Counted from the first letter of the stretch, positions 1 through 8,007 are shown. The stretch is DNA of 18,790 nt from JAJRVH01 sp964505995 (GCA_964505995.1 CAZDLB010000024.1:1-18790), one strand, 5' to 3'. Numbers and translations are program-made. The notes: generated by a model from the letters alone, not told the origin.

Positions 1-792
<792 letters not shown>

Positions 793-798
793 GGCCGC

Positions 799-1602
799 AT
801 GTTCCGGCGTCGTTACCGGCTGTGGCTGATTGGCGCATGTCTGATACTGGCCCTGGCCCTGCTGGGCCGGGCCCAGCTCGGTTCCTGGGCGATGCTCTCG
901 GCCTCTCCGGCGCTGGAGGCGCTGTATGCGCCGGTGCAATGGTGGCAGTCCTTCAGCCTCTGGTTTCAGGAGCGAAGCCGGCTACAGGCCGAGTATGAAC
1001 GCCTGCGCCGCCGGGCCGAACAGCAGGCGGCGCTGATCCAGGAGGCCGAAAGCCTGCGCGAGGAAAACCGGCAGCTGCGCCGCATCCTCGATATCTCCGG
1101 CATCACCGGCTATCGCTGGCATGCGGCCAAGGTGCGCGGCCGCAGCCCCGATGCGATGAGTCAGCGCATCCTGCTGCAGGTGCGGGGCGTTGCTCCCGAC
1201 GATGTGATCGTTTCCAGTGAAGGCCTGGTCGGCGTCATCGACAGCCAGACCGGGATGCATGCCACGGTGCGGACCATTCTCGATGCGTCCGTGGCCGTGC
1301 CGGTGACGATACCCGGCACCTCGCTGGCCGCGCTGTTGCGCGGTCAGGGCAACAGCCTGAAGATCAGCTTCATTCCAAGGGACCAGGCGCCGAAGCCCGG
1401 AGCGGTGCTTTACACCAGCGGCGCCGGCGGGCTGTTTCCGCCGGGCATTGCCGCAGCGAGGATTACGGCCATCCGGCCGGTACCGGGACGCCTGTTTGTC
1501 GATGTGGATGCCGAACCGGTGGCGCACTGGCAGCGGGACAACTGGCTGGCCGTGGCCTCGCACCGCAGGCCGGATACCGAAGAATCGGAGGCCAGGCCAT
1601 GA
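799..1602 (+). CDS. mreC: Rod shape-determining protein MreC
   Basis: A 267-residue bitopic periplasmic protein that links MreB filaments to PBP2 and RodA. Seen in the sequence: a short basic N-terminus (MFRRRYR), one hydrophobic membrane segment at about residues 8-24, a charged Glu/Arg/Gln-rich coiled coil at about 55-97, then a beta-rich periplasmic domain containing RGRSPDAMSQRILL and SSEGLVGVID, the characteristic MreC core. Length is at the short end for the family; E. coli MreC is longer by a Pro-rich tail absent here. The start is fixed by AAGG four bases upstream and by position right after mreB. The TGA stop overlaps the mreD start by 4 nt (ATGA), implying translational coupling. 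Confidence 0.95.
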   Translation: MFRRRYRLWLIGACLILALALLGRAQLGSWAMLSASPALEALYAPVQWWQSFSLWFQERSRLQAEYERLRRRAEQQAALIQEAESLREENRQLRRILDISGITGYRWHAAKVRGRSPDAMSQRILLQVRGVAPDDVIVSSEGLVGVIDSQTGMHATVRTILDASVAVPVTIPGTSLAALLRGQGNSLKISFIPRDQAPKPGAVLYTSGAGGLFPPGIAAARITAIRPVPGRLFVDVDAEPVAHWQRDNWLAVASHRRPDTEESEARP

Positions 1603-2003
1603 CGGCGGTCGTGACGCTGTTTCTGGCCTGGCTGGGCGCGAGCTTCAATCTCGCCTTCGCCGGCGCGATGGTGCAGCCCGACTGGGCCCTGTCCATCCTG
1701 CTCGGCAGCCTGCTGGCGCATCGCGGCAACTGGGTCTGGGTGATTCCGGGCGTGGCGATGCATGATCTGATGCTGCACTGGTCGCTGACCGTTTGCCTAC
1801 CGGTGGTGGCCCTGATGCCGCTGCTGCTGATCTATCTCGACGAACGTCTCGGCCCCGGTCTGCCGCAGCGGCTGGTGCTGATGTTTCTGGCCACCGGACC
1901 CCTGCTGCTGGCCGGCTGGGGCATCGCGGCCTGGCTGCTGACGGTCTGCCTGAGCGTGGCCGCATGGTACGGGCTGACGCAACGCTATGCATACGCAGCT
2001 TGA
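1599..2003 (+). CDS. mreD: Rod shape-determining membrane protein MreD
   Basis: A 134-residue, almost entirely hydrophobic protein with about four to five predicted membrane segments (roughly residues 5-24, 26-40, 48-58, 64-80 and 95-127). MreD is a poorly conserved inner-membrane elongasome subunit, so the call rests on size, hydrophobicity and position between mreC and mrdA as much as on sequence. It shares 4 nt with mreC. Its 3' end overlaps the mrdA start by 17 nt in another frame. Alternative: an unrelated small membrane protein, which is unlikely in this context. Confidence 0.88.
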   Translation: MTAVVTLFLAWLGASFNLAFAGAMVQPDWALSILLGSLLAHRGNWVWVIPGVAMHDLMLHWSLTVCLPVVALMPLLLIYLDERLGPGLPQRLVLMFLATGPLLLAGWGIAAWLLTVCLSVAAWYGLTQRYAYAA

Positions 2004-3825
2004 TTGCCGGCGCCGGTTCGATATCCGGCTGATCTTCTTTCATGGCATGCTGCTGCTCCTGCTCGGCATCCTGGCGGCGCATATCCTGCACCTGCAGTGG
2101 GTCGAGCATCAGAAACTGGCCCAGCAGGCGGACCGCAATCGCATCAATGTCGTGCCGCTGCTGCCGGTGCGCGGCGAGATCGTCGATGCCCGCGGCCGGC
2201 CGCTCGCGGTCAATCGCATCGCCTATCAGGTCATCATGATCCCCGAGCGGGTCGAGGATATCGATCGCAGCCTGCAGAAGCTGGCGAAGTCGCTGGGCTG
2301 GAGCGGCAGCAAGCTGAACAAGATCCGCAAACGCATCCGCCATGCCCGACCCGACCGGCCGGTACTGCTTGACGACAAGCTGACATGGGAAACGGTCGCG
2401 CCGATTGCGGCGAGGCTGCACCACACCAGCGGTATCGATGTGCAGGGCGGCAGCTATCGCTACTATCCCTACGGGCCGACGATGTCGCATCTGATCGGCT
2501 ATCTGTCGCTGGCCAGAAGGGATGATCTCAGAAAGGGCTATCTTTCCACCGAGTTCATCGGCCGCACCGGTGTGGAGCGCGCCTTTGAAGCGCTTCTTCA
2601 CGGCAAGCCGGGATCGCAGCAGGAGGAGGTGGATGCGCATGGCCGGCGAATCTCCGTGCTCAGCAAGCAGCCACCCGAGATGGGCCGCGAACTGAGGCTG
2701 ACGGTCAATGCCGCGATTCAGCAGGCGGCATCCCAGGCGCTCGGGGAAAGGACCGGAGCCGTGGTCGTGCTGGACGTGCGCGATGGCAGCGTGCTGGCGA
2801 TGCTCAGCAAGCCGGGCTATGACACCAACCGTTTCATCACCGGACTGGAAAGCGAGCAGTGGCAGGCCTGGCTGAAGGATCCGCGCAAGCCGCTGCTCAA
2901 TCGTGCCACGCAGGCCGCCTATCCCCCGGCCTCGACGTTCAAGCTGATCACCGGGCTGGCCGGCCTCAGGGCGCAGATCCCGCTGGCCACGGGCCGCACC
3001 GTCTGTGAAGGGGCGCTGGAGCTGGCCGACCGCAAGCTGCGCTGCTGGAAGCGAACCGGGCATCAACAGATCGGTCTGCACCGGGCGATCGTCGAATCCT
3101 GCGATGTCTATTTCTATGAGCTGGGGGATCAGCTCGGCATGGCGGCCATCAGCGATGAGGCCGAGCGCTGGGGGCTGGGCGAGCGGACCGGCATTGTGCT
3201 TTCGCCGGAGTCCCGGGGCATCATTCCCACGCACCAGCCGAACATGATGGCCGCGATCCGGCAAGCTGGCAGCCACCGGCGGATGAAATGGTTCCGCGGC
3301 GAGACGATGATCACGGCCATCGGGCAGGGGGCGCTGACGGTGACGCCGCTGCAGATGGCGCGGCTGGCCGCGGCCATTGCCAATGGCGGAAAGATTCTGC
3401 GCCCCAGGCTGAATCAGGAGGCGCCGCCCCAGGTGCTCAGACAGGTGGATGTCAGTCCCGAGCATCTGCAGCGCATCCGCAACGCGATGCATGACGTGGT
3501 CCATGCCCCGAACGGCACGGCCTACTGGCATATGCGCGGCCTGGAATGGGAGGCGGCCGGCAAGACCGGAACGGCGCAGGTGATCTCGATGTCACAGGAC
3601 GAGGATGCCGGTCGGATCCCCGAAATGGACCGGCACAAGGATCATGCCTGGTTCATGGGCTATGCGCCGTTCGACAAGCCCGAAATCGCCTTTGCGGTGT
3701 TTGTCGAGCATGGAGGCCATGGCGGCAGCGCGGCGGCACCGGTGGCGGCTGCCGTGATTCGCGCCGCGTATGAGGAGCATCAGAGGGCGCGCGAGGTCCA
3801 GGTCGCCAGGGGAGGCGGTGCATGA
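1987..3825 (+). CDS. mrdA: Penicillin-binding protein 2, elongasome D,D-transpeptidase
   Basis: A 612-residue class B PBP that cross-links new peptidoglycan during elongation with RodA as its glycosyltransferase partner. Domains in order: short cytoplasmic tail and one membrane anchor (about residues 14-34); N-terminal pedestal with the RGEIVDARGRPLA motif (62-74); GRTGVERAFE (192-201); transpeptidase domain from about 250. The active-site set is complete: Ser316 and Lys319 in STFK, Ser371-Cys-Asp373 as the SxN-type motif (Asp in place of the usual Asn, normal for PBP2), and Lys526-Thr-Gly528 in KTGT. Length matches the family (E. coli 633). The start at 1987 lies inside mreD; this N-terminus gives the expected short tail before the anchor. 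The stop overlaps the rodA start (ATGA). Confidence 0.96.
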   Translation: MHTQLDCRRRFDIRLIFFHGMLLLLLGILAAHILHLQWVEHQKLAQQADRNRINVVPLLPVRGEIVDARGRPLAVNRIAYQVIMIPERVEDIDRSLQKLAKSLGWSGSKLNKIRKRIRHARPDRPVLLDDKLTWETVAPIAARLHHTSGIDVQGGSYRYYPYGPTMSHLIGYLSLARRDDLRKGYLSTEFIGRTGVERAFEALLHGKPGSQQEEVDAHGRRISVLSKQPPEMGRELRLTVNAAIQQAASQALGERTGAVVVLDVRDGSVLAMLSKPGYDTNRFITGLESEQWQAWLKDPRKPLLNRATQAAYPPASTFKLITGLAGLRAQIPLATGRTVCEGALELADRKLRCWKRTGHQQIGLHRAIVESCDVYFYELGDQLGMAAISDEAERWGLGERTGIVLSPESRGIIPTHQPNMMAAIRQAGSHRRMKWFRGETMITAIGQGALTVTPLQMARLAAAIANGGKILRPRLNQEAPPQVLRQVDVSPEHLQRIRNAMHDVVHAPNGTAYWHMRGLEWEAAGKTGTAQVISMSQDEDAGRIPEMDRHKDHAWFMGYAPFDKPEIAFAVFVEHGGHGGSAAAPVAAAVIRAAYEEHQRAREVQVARGGGA

Positions 3826-4925
3826 GACAGCTGCGGGGTGTGGACTGGCTTCTGCTGGCCAGCCTGCTGAGTCTGGCCGCGCTGGGACTGATGACGCTGT
3901 ATGCCGCCGTGCATCAGGGCGATGTCGGGCTGTGGAAGAAGCAGCTGATCTACTGGGGGATCGGGCTGTCGGCGTTTGCGGCACTGTGTTTCGTTCCGCT
4001 TCGGGTCTTTGGCCTGCTCAGCTGGCCGGTCTATATCGTGGCGCTGATCATGCTGGCGCTCGTGCCGCTTGTAGGCGAGGTGCAGATGGGAGCCCGGCGA
4101 TGGCTGAATCTGGGGCTTGTGCATCTGCAGCCCTCGGAGCTGATGAAATGGTCGTTGATGCTGTTGCTGGCCAGCTGGTTTGCGACCCGGGAAGCCAACC
4201 GGCTGCAGCCTCTGCTCGTGGCGCTGGCTGTCAGCGCGCTGCCGGCGGGCCTGATCATCATTCAGCCGGACCTTGGGACGACGCTGGTACTGCTGTTTGC
4301 GGCCATGGCGATGATCCTGGCCGCCGGCCTGCCGTGGCGCTGGTTGGGCTATGCCGTCGCGGCCGCGTTGGCCGCAGCCCCCGTGCTCTGGCATTTCATG
4401 CATGATTACCAGAAGCAGCGCGTGCTGACCTTTCTCGATCCCCAGTCCGATCCGCTGGGTTCGGGCTATCATGTCATCCAGTCGACGATTGCGATCGGCT
4501 CCGGCGGCCTTTTCGGCAAGGGCTTCCTGCAGGGTACACAGGCGCGGCTGCATTTCCTTCCCGAGCAGCACACGGATTTCATCTTTTCGGTGCTGGCCGA
4601 GGAGGGGGGATTCATGGCCGTGGCCCTGCTGCTGTTCCTCTACGGCATGCTCGTCGCGCGCATCATCGTCATCGCCGGACGAGCCTACAGCCGCTTCGCA
4701 TCCCTGCTCTGCATCGGCGTGGCTTCGATCTTCTTGCTCTACATCACCGTGAACATCGGCATGGTTTCCGGCCTTCTGCCCGTCGTCGGCGTGCCGCTGC
4801 CGTTCATCAGCTATGGCGGCTCGGCGCTGGTGACGATGCTGGCGGCCCTTGGGCTGGTGATGCGGGTTGCGATCGAATCCCGTGGCAGGATTCCCTGGCA
4901 GCGGCCCGGAAGCCCGCTGGTGTAG
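3822..4925 (+). CDS. rodA: Peptidoglycan glycosyltransferase RodA (SEDS family)
   Basis: A 367-residue polytopic SEDS glycosyltransferase that polymerises lipid II together with PBP2; length is close to E. coli RodA (370). About ten hydrophobic segments are visible. Family motifs in order: GARRW (90-94), LQPSELMK (102-109), IQPDLGT (147-153), GTQARLHFLPEQHTDFIFSV (238-257) with the catalytic aspartate of the family at Asp252, and GLLPVVGVPLPFISYGGSA near the C-terminus. It follows mrdA with a 4-nt start/stop overlap, so the pair should be made in step. It is the last gene of the rod operon here. The rlpA, mltB or dacA genes often found next are absent, because the opposite-strand gene ends only 3 bp away. 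No terminator hairpin is visible in that gap. Confidence 0.97.
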   Translation: MRQLRGVDWLLLASLLSLAALGLMTLYAAVHQGDVGLWKKQLIYWGIGLSAFAALCFVPLRVFGLLSWPVYIVALIMLALVPLVGEVQMGARRWLNLGLVHLQPSELMKWSLMLLLASWFATREANRLQPLLVALAVSALPAGLIIIQPDLGTTLVLLFAAMAMILAAGLPWRWLGYAVAAALAAAPVLWHFMHDYQKQRVLTFLDPQSDPLGSGYHVIQSTIAIGSGGLFGKGFLQGTQARLHFLPEQHTDFIFSVLAEEGGFMAVALLLFLYGMLVARIIVIAGRAYSRFASLLCIGVASIFLLYITVNIGMVSGLLPVVGVPLPFISYGGSALVTMLAALGLVMRVAIESRGRIPWQRPGSPLV

Positions 4926-4928
4926 CTT

Positions 4929-5738
4929 CTAACTGCTCCACCCTTGCCATACGGCGCTGAGGCCGAGGCCGGTAGCCAGGGCGAGGAACAGGCCCTTGAG
5001 CAGCAGGCGCATCGTGCTCTCGGCGACCCGATCGTGAAGTCTGGCGGCCCAGTGCGTGGTTCGCGGCAGGATCAGCAGGATGCCGAGCAGGGCTCCGGCA
5101 AGAAAGGATGCCTGTCCGGCCAGGGGTTCATGCCAGCGGGGTTCTCCTGCGAGATTGATCACCGTGGCGCCGATGGCCATCAGCACGCCGCACATCGCCG
5201 ACGTGCCGACGGCCTGGCGCAGCGGCAGGCTGCGGCGCAGCAGCGGCACGAGCATCGTACCGCCGCCGATGCCGAGCAGGCCCGAGACATAGCCGATCGG
5301 CAGTGCGGCCATCCGGTTCAGCCGGCTCCCGACGTTCGAGATGCCGGGGCGGATGCTTCGGCCGTAATCCAGCGCCACCCATAGATCCAGGCAGGCCAGC
5401 GCGCCCAGAACGACGGCCTCGGGCAGGCGCAGGGTGCTCCAGAGACCGGCTGCGGCGCCGAGCATCAGCCACGGCGCCATGTCCCGAGTCGTTCTCCGAT
5501 CCACATGCCCGAGCCGGAGATGCGAGCGGGCGGAGAAGCCGCCGGTGAGGACGATGGCCAGCATGCTGCCCAGTACGGGCAGGGATACGCCGTCGCCGTG
5601 CGGCATCAGCGCATAGAACACGGGAACATAGATCAGGCCACCGCCAACGCCGGCCAGCGCGGCCAGGATGCCGCCGAAAGTGCCGGCCATCAGCCCGACC
5701 GCGGCGCCGTAGAGCAGCATCAGTCCAGCTTCGAACAT
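4929..5738 (-). CDS. TauE/SafE (DUF81) family membrane transporter
   Basis: A 269-residue polytopic membrane protein with the two-fold internal repeat of the TauE/SafE family: a Gly-rich AGVGGGLIYVPVF stretch near residues 29-41 and a second LLGIGGGTMLVPLL stretch in the C-terminal half, each starting a half-molecule of about four helices. Characterised family members export sulfite, sulfoacetate or other small organosulfur anions; the substrate here cannot be read from sequence. The gene lies 39 nt downstream of the HD-domain gene on the same strand and could be co-transcribed with it. No strong Shine-Dalgarno sequence precedes the start (GGCGGC directly before ATG). Its stop lies 3 bp from that of rodA on the other strand. 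Confidence 0.88.
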   Translation of the reverse strand: MFEAGLMLLYGAAVGLMAGTFGGILAALAGVGGGLIYVPVFYALMPHGDGVSLPVLGSMLAIVLTGGFSARSHLRLGHVDRRTTRDMAPWLMLGAAAGLWSTLRLPEAVVLGALACLDLWVALDYGRSIRPGISNVGSRLNRMAALPIGYVSGLLGIGGGTMLVPLLRRSLPLRQAVGTSAMCGVLMAIGATVINLAGEPRWHEPLAGQASFLAGALLGILLILPRTTHWAARLHDRVAESTMRLLLKGLFLALATGLGLSAVWQGWSS

Positions 5739-5777
5739 GCCGCCAAGCCTGCCCGGCCAAAGCGGACCGGCGCAAGA

Positions 5778-6728
5778 TCAGGACAGCTGCGGCAGCGTCG
5801 GCGGATGGATTTCGCGGTTCAGCGTCCAGGGCGGGTTCCGCCGCAGCAGACTGAGATCGTCCTTTTCCAGAACCTTCTTCAGATAATTGTTGTTGTTGAG
5901 CATTTCCTTGATGTACAGGTTGCCGGCGCCAAAGAAGGTTTCGAGGAAGCGATGGACGTTGCGGAAGTCCTGGCTCAGGCGTTTCTTCACATGCGAGAAG
6001 AACAGCGGCGTCTTGTGCATCAGTTCCTCGGGCGAGGAATAGCCGCCGCCCGGGGCCTGCGGCGACGCCAGCCCCGACAGGACAAACTCCGGATAGAGCC
6101 GGTCGCGGCATTTCTCCAGATAGCAGCGATCCGACATCTGGGCCAGCAGATCGGCCGTGCCCATCATCTTGCCCAGCCGCCGCAGCCTGGCATCGTCCAG
6201 CGGGATGTCGGCGACGGCCATCTCGTAGCCGGTGAAATGCAGCAGGTGGGCGCAGATCGTCACCGCGTGCCCGAGCCCGAGGGTGGGCAGGTATTCGGCC
6301 AGGAAGCGGCCGCCCCGGGAGACATGCGTGCTGGTATACTCCGAGCCGTTGGCGTGACGGGAATCGCTCCAGCGCCGGATATAGCCGGAATCGTGGAACA
6401 GCGCCGAGATGATGCCGAGCAGCGCGCCGAAGTGTCCGATGGCCTCATCCCGGGTGCTCTGCTGCTCATGGCCGTGGATCAGCCGCATCATCGCCAGCGT
6501 GACATCCAGCGAATGCTGCAGATCGTGATACGGTGCATCGCAGGCCAGATAGCCGCGGTACTCGCCACGGAACAGGCGTTCCATGTCCTCGAATGCCTGC
6601 TCAAGGGGTGCGAGGGGCACGGAAGGATACAGCTCCGAATAGAGCCTGCAGACCTCCCTGCAGACAGCGCGCGGGTCGGTCACGTTGACGCTGTCGGTCA
6701 CGTCATATTCACTGCGCCGGTTCCTCAT
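5778..6728 (-). CDS. HD-domain phosphohydrolase resembling class I cyclic nucleotide phosphodiesterases
   Basis: 316 residues, cytosolic, no signal peptide or membrane segment. The central part carries the class I PDE-type metal site: YHDLQHSLDV (His68, His72, Asp75), then ALFHDSGY with the HD pair His112-Asp113, a further His at 135 (THVSRGG) and Asp193 in GTADLLAQMSD. These are the positions expected to bind two divalent metals. The Y-H-x-x-x-H-x-x-D-V pattern is that of cyclic nucleotide PDEs; the HHExxDGxGYP motifs of HD-GYP c-di-GMP phosphodiesterases are absent. The natural substrate is unknown; a cyclic nucleotide or another phosphomonoester/diester is possible. The N-terminus holds no recognised sensor domain. 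The start has no Shine-Dalgarno sequence, but a TATACT box lies 6 nt upstream, suggesting leaderless translation. It lies about 1.3 kb from rpfF, so a role downstream of DSF signalling is conceivable but unproven. Confidence 0.8.
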   Translation of the reverse strand: MRNRRSEYDVTDSVNVTDPRAVCREVCRLYSELYPSVPLAPLEQAFEDMERLFRGEYRGYLACDAPYHDLQHSLDVTLAMMRLIHGHEQQSTRDEAIGHFGALLGIISALFHDSGYIRRWSDSRHANGSEYTSTHVSRGGRFLAEYLPTLGLGHAVTICAHLLHFTGYEMAVADIPLDDARLRRLGKMMGTADLLAQMSDRCYLEKCRDRLYPEFVLSGLASPQAPGGGYSSPEELMHKTPLFFSHVKKRLSQDFRNVHRFLETFFGAGNLYIKEMLNNNNYLKKVLEKDDLSLLRRNPPWTLNREIHPPTLPQLS

Positions 6729-6765
6729 GACAATAGTATAGCCCTTTTCCCTCGGAAAAGGCCAA
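6729..6765 (-). promoter_or_regulatory. Promoter of the HD-domain gene with inverted repeat in the spacer
   Basis: On the minus strand a TTGGCC box (6760-6765) and a TATACT -10 box (6735-6740) are separated by 19 nt. Six bases then lead to the ATG. The spacer is filled by a perfect 8-bp inverted repeat with a 3-nt loop, CCTTTTCC-CTC-GGAAAAGG (6743-6761). A repeat placed between -35 and -10 is typical of an operator. It is not a convincing terminator for the upstream HAD gene because no T-run follows it in that direction. Which protein binds is unknown. Confidence 0.45.
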
Positions 6766-6769
6766 GTGG

Positions 6770-7708
6770 TTAATCGCGGGGCATGTGCTTGAACAGCAGA
6801 TAGGCCTCGTATTCGTCCAGCTCCATCTTGCCCTGAATGTAGAGCTCCTGGTCGGCCAGCGTATCCGCATCGCTGATGCCGTGCTCGCGGTTGTGCGCCT
6901 CGGCCACCCTGCGCCGGGCTGCCATTTCCTCGGCATCGATGCCCGATTCACGCCGCATCGCGGCCTGACGCCATTCCTCCGCGTTCGCATAGTCTTTGCC
7001 CATCGGTCGCGCAAGAATCAGCTTGCGAAGGGCCCGCTCGGCGGCTTCCAGATCGGCATCCGGCGGCAGAGTCCACCTGGCAGCGCGGAACCCTGCGGCC
7101 CGCGCGCCTTCCAGATCCTCGGTTTCGTGGTCGCCGACGTGCAGGCACTGCCGGGGCTCGAAGCCGGCCGCCTCCGCGATCGCCCGGAAGATGCCCGGCT
7201 CGGGTTTCTGGCATCGAGCCAGGCGGGGTGTCATGACGATGTCGAAATAGGCATGAAGGCCGAGTGCATCGAGAAGGCCGGGAAGACGACCGTCGAAGTT
7301 CGAGCACATTGCCAGCCTGAACTGGTCGCGCTGGAGCCGGGAGAGAAGATCGGGCAGGTCGTTGTGCATGCGCCAGGCTTCGGGTGTCGCGAAGTGGGCG
7401 AACAGTTGCTCAAAGCAGGATTGAAGCGCGGCATCATGCTCGGGAACATCGAACGCACGCGCAACGATCCGCCGCCACCACGCCCGCTCAAAGGCTTCGG
7501 GGTCTGCGCCCTCGGGCGCCACAATCCGTGACGCCTGCTGAATGGCTGTGTTCAGGCGACGATCGATGGTCCGGATATCTGCGTTCAGGCCGTAGCTCGC
7601 GCCGATGCGTCCGTAGGTCTCGGCCACCGGTTCGGCAAAGTGCAGCAGTGTGCCGACCGCATCGAAGCAGACGACGCGGATCGCATGCGAATCGCGAATC
7701 GCTCCCAT
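6770..7708 (-). CDS. HAD-superfamily hydrolase (REG-2/HDHD3-like) with C-terminal extension
   Basis: 312 residues. Residues 10-230 form a subfamily IA HAD fold: motif I CFDAVGTLL with nucleophile Asp16, motif II CSNFDG (Ser136), motif III Lys168 in QKPEPGIF, motif IV VGDHETEDLEGARAAGF (Asp193, Asp198). The second motif I acid (DxD) is Val18. The DAVGT form resembles the REG-2/HDHD3-like group, so catalysis may be weak or altered; this rests on recalled family patterns. Residues from about 236 to 312 are an added Arg/Glu/Ala-rich helical tail ending in a compact LADQELYIQGKMELDEYEA segment that I could not assign. The start has a TATCAT box 7 nt upstream and no clear ribosome binding site. The substrate is unknown. 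The HD-domain gene follows 41 nt downstream on the same strand but appears to have its own promoter. Confidence 0.82.
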   Translation of the reverse strand: MGAIRDSHAIRVVCFDAVGTLLHFAEPVAETYGRIGASYGLNADIRTIDRRLNTAIQQASRIVAPEGADPEAFERAWWRRIVARAFDVPEHDAALQSCFEQLFAHFATPEAWRMHNDLPDLLSRLQRDQFRLAMCSNFDGRLPGLLDALGLHAYFDIVMTPRLARCQKPEPGIFRAIAEAAGFEPRQCLHVGDHETEDLEGARAAGFRAARWTLPPDADLEAAERALRKLILARPMGKDYANAEEWRQAAMRRESGIDAEEMAARRRVAEAHNREHGISDADTLADQELYIQGKMELDEYEAYLLFKHMPRD

Positions 7709-7721
7709 CCCGGCAATGATA
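7709..7721 (-). promoter_or_regulatory. Candidate -10 box of the HAD gene close to its start codon
   Basis: On the minus strand TATCAT (7716-7721, five of six matches to TATAAT) precedes the HAD start codon by 7 nt. No good -35 hexamer is seen at 16-18 nt. If used, the transcript would begin at or very near the ATG. Weak on its own; it gains support from the similar arrangement at the HD-domain and rpfC-like genes. Confidence 0.3.
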
Positions 7722-7736
7722 GCCGAAAGCCGGCGC

Positions 7737-7856
7737 TCAGTCTCCGATGTCCAGCTCGTCCGTAATGCGGATCGGGAGGATTTCGATATCGTCGGCCGGC
7801 GGCGTCAGCGGCTAGTCGTTGCGCTGGAGCATGCCGATTCCCCGCACAACCGGGAT
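7737..7856 (-). pseudogene. Decayed 3' remnant of a Rieske-type ferredoxin gene
   Basis: Read on the minus strand, this stretch aligns with the C-terminal part of the intact Rieske ferredoxin at 12096-12410. The remnant gives QRND, an in-frame TAG, then PLTPPADDIEILPIRI and a terminal TGA; the intact gene gives VRNGKCLTPPAYEDIEAFPVRI. The alignment has the stop codon where the intact gene has Lys, one missing residue (Tyr), and a shorter tail. The second CxxH cluster motif is not readable in this frame (IPVVRGIG where the intact protein has ICPRHGAR), and no N-terminal half is recognisable; an LDPDQ segment just upstream, in another frame, may match LDGDQ of the intact protein. The remnant is about half identical over the core, so it derives from an old paralogue and not a recent copy. 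It lies between the HAD gene and rpfF and cannot encode a functional protein. Confidence 0.7.
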
Positions 7857-7899
7857 TGCTCTACCACAGGATCAGGTCCTCCCAGAGCTGGTCCGGGTC

Positions 7900-7965
7900 C
7901 AGCCTGAGATTTGTCGGAAATTTGACGTTTTGTTCCTTTTGCGTTCATCCTGAGTCCAGCGGGCG
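7900..7965 (+). promoter_or_regulatory. AT-rich upstream region of rpfF, candidate promoter
   Basis: This stretch between the Rieske remnant and rpfF is richer in A/T than its surroundings and contains TTGACG at 7922-7927, a good -35 match. At 17-18 nt downstream only a poor -10 (around TTCATC, 7944-7949) is visible, so the exact promoter is uncertain or may need an activator. Together with the remnant and the hairpin described separately, this accounts for the roughly 300 bases without an intact gene. Confidence 0.3.
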
Positions 7966-7995
7966 CATTTTCCATGCGGCCGACTATGAAAAATG
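7966..7995 (+). promoter_or_regulatory. Hairpin abutting the rpfF ribosome binding site
   Basis: CATTTTCCAT (7966-7975) and ATGAAAAATG (7986-7995) form a 10-bp inverted repeat with one mismatch around a 10-nt loop. Its last base directly precedes the AGGAG ribosome binding site (7996-8000) of rpfF. In RNA this would put a stem immediately 5' of the Shine-Dalgarno sequence. As DNA it could equally be an operator for a dimeric regulator. Confidence 0.4.
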
Positions 7996-8007
7996 AGGAG
8001 AAGAATG

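Noticed and set aside
1645..3531. A 628-codon open frame on the minus strand opposite mreD and mrdA
   Set aside because: It is antisense to genes with complete active-site motifs, its translation is Arg/Gln/Pro/His-rich without any recognisable domain, and such long shadow frames are expected at this GC content.
4926..4928. A terminator between rodA and the convergent TauE-like gene
   Set aside because: Only 3 bp separate the stops and no stem-loop with a T-run is visible on either side.
5778..6728. HD-domain protein as an RpfG-like HD-GYP c-di-GMP phosphodiesterase
   Set aside because: There is no receiver domain, and the extended HHExxDGxGYP signature is absent; the HD context matches class I PDE-type motifs instead.
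5505..6773. A 422-codon plus-strand open frame opposite the TauE-like and HD-domain genes
   Set aside because: The opposite strand encodes two clear protein families across the same bases; this translation is Gln/Arg/His/Ala-rich and lacks any motif.
7799..7939. A 46-codon minus-strand ORF starting MNAKGTKRQ between the HAD gene and rpfF
   Set aside because: It overlaps the Rieske remnant in another frame, has no family resemblance and no clear ribosome binding site; Gly/Pro/Ser-rich composition suggests chance.
7860..7950. Minus-strand fragment reading KFPTNLRLDPDQLWEDLILW, reminiscent of a ribbon-helix-helix antitoxin
   Set aside because: Too short, no start codon in a sensible place and no toxin partner; the LDPDQ part may instead be a frame-shifted piece of the Rieske remnant.
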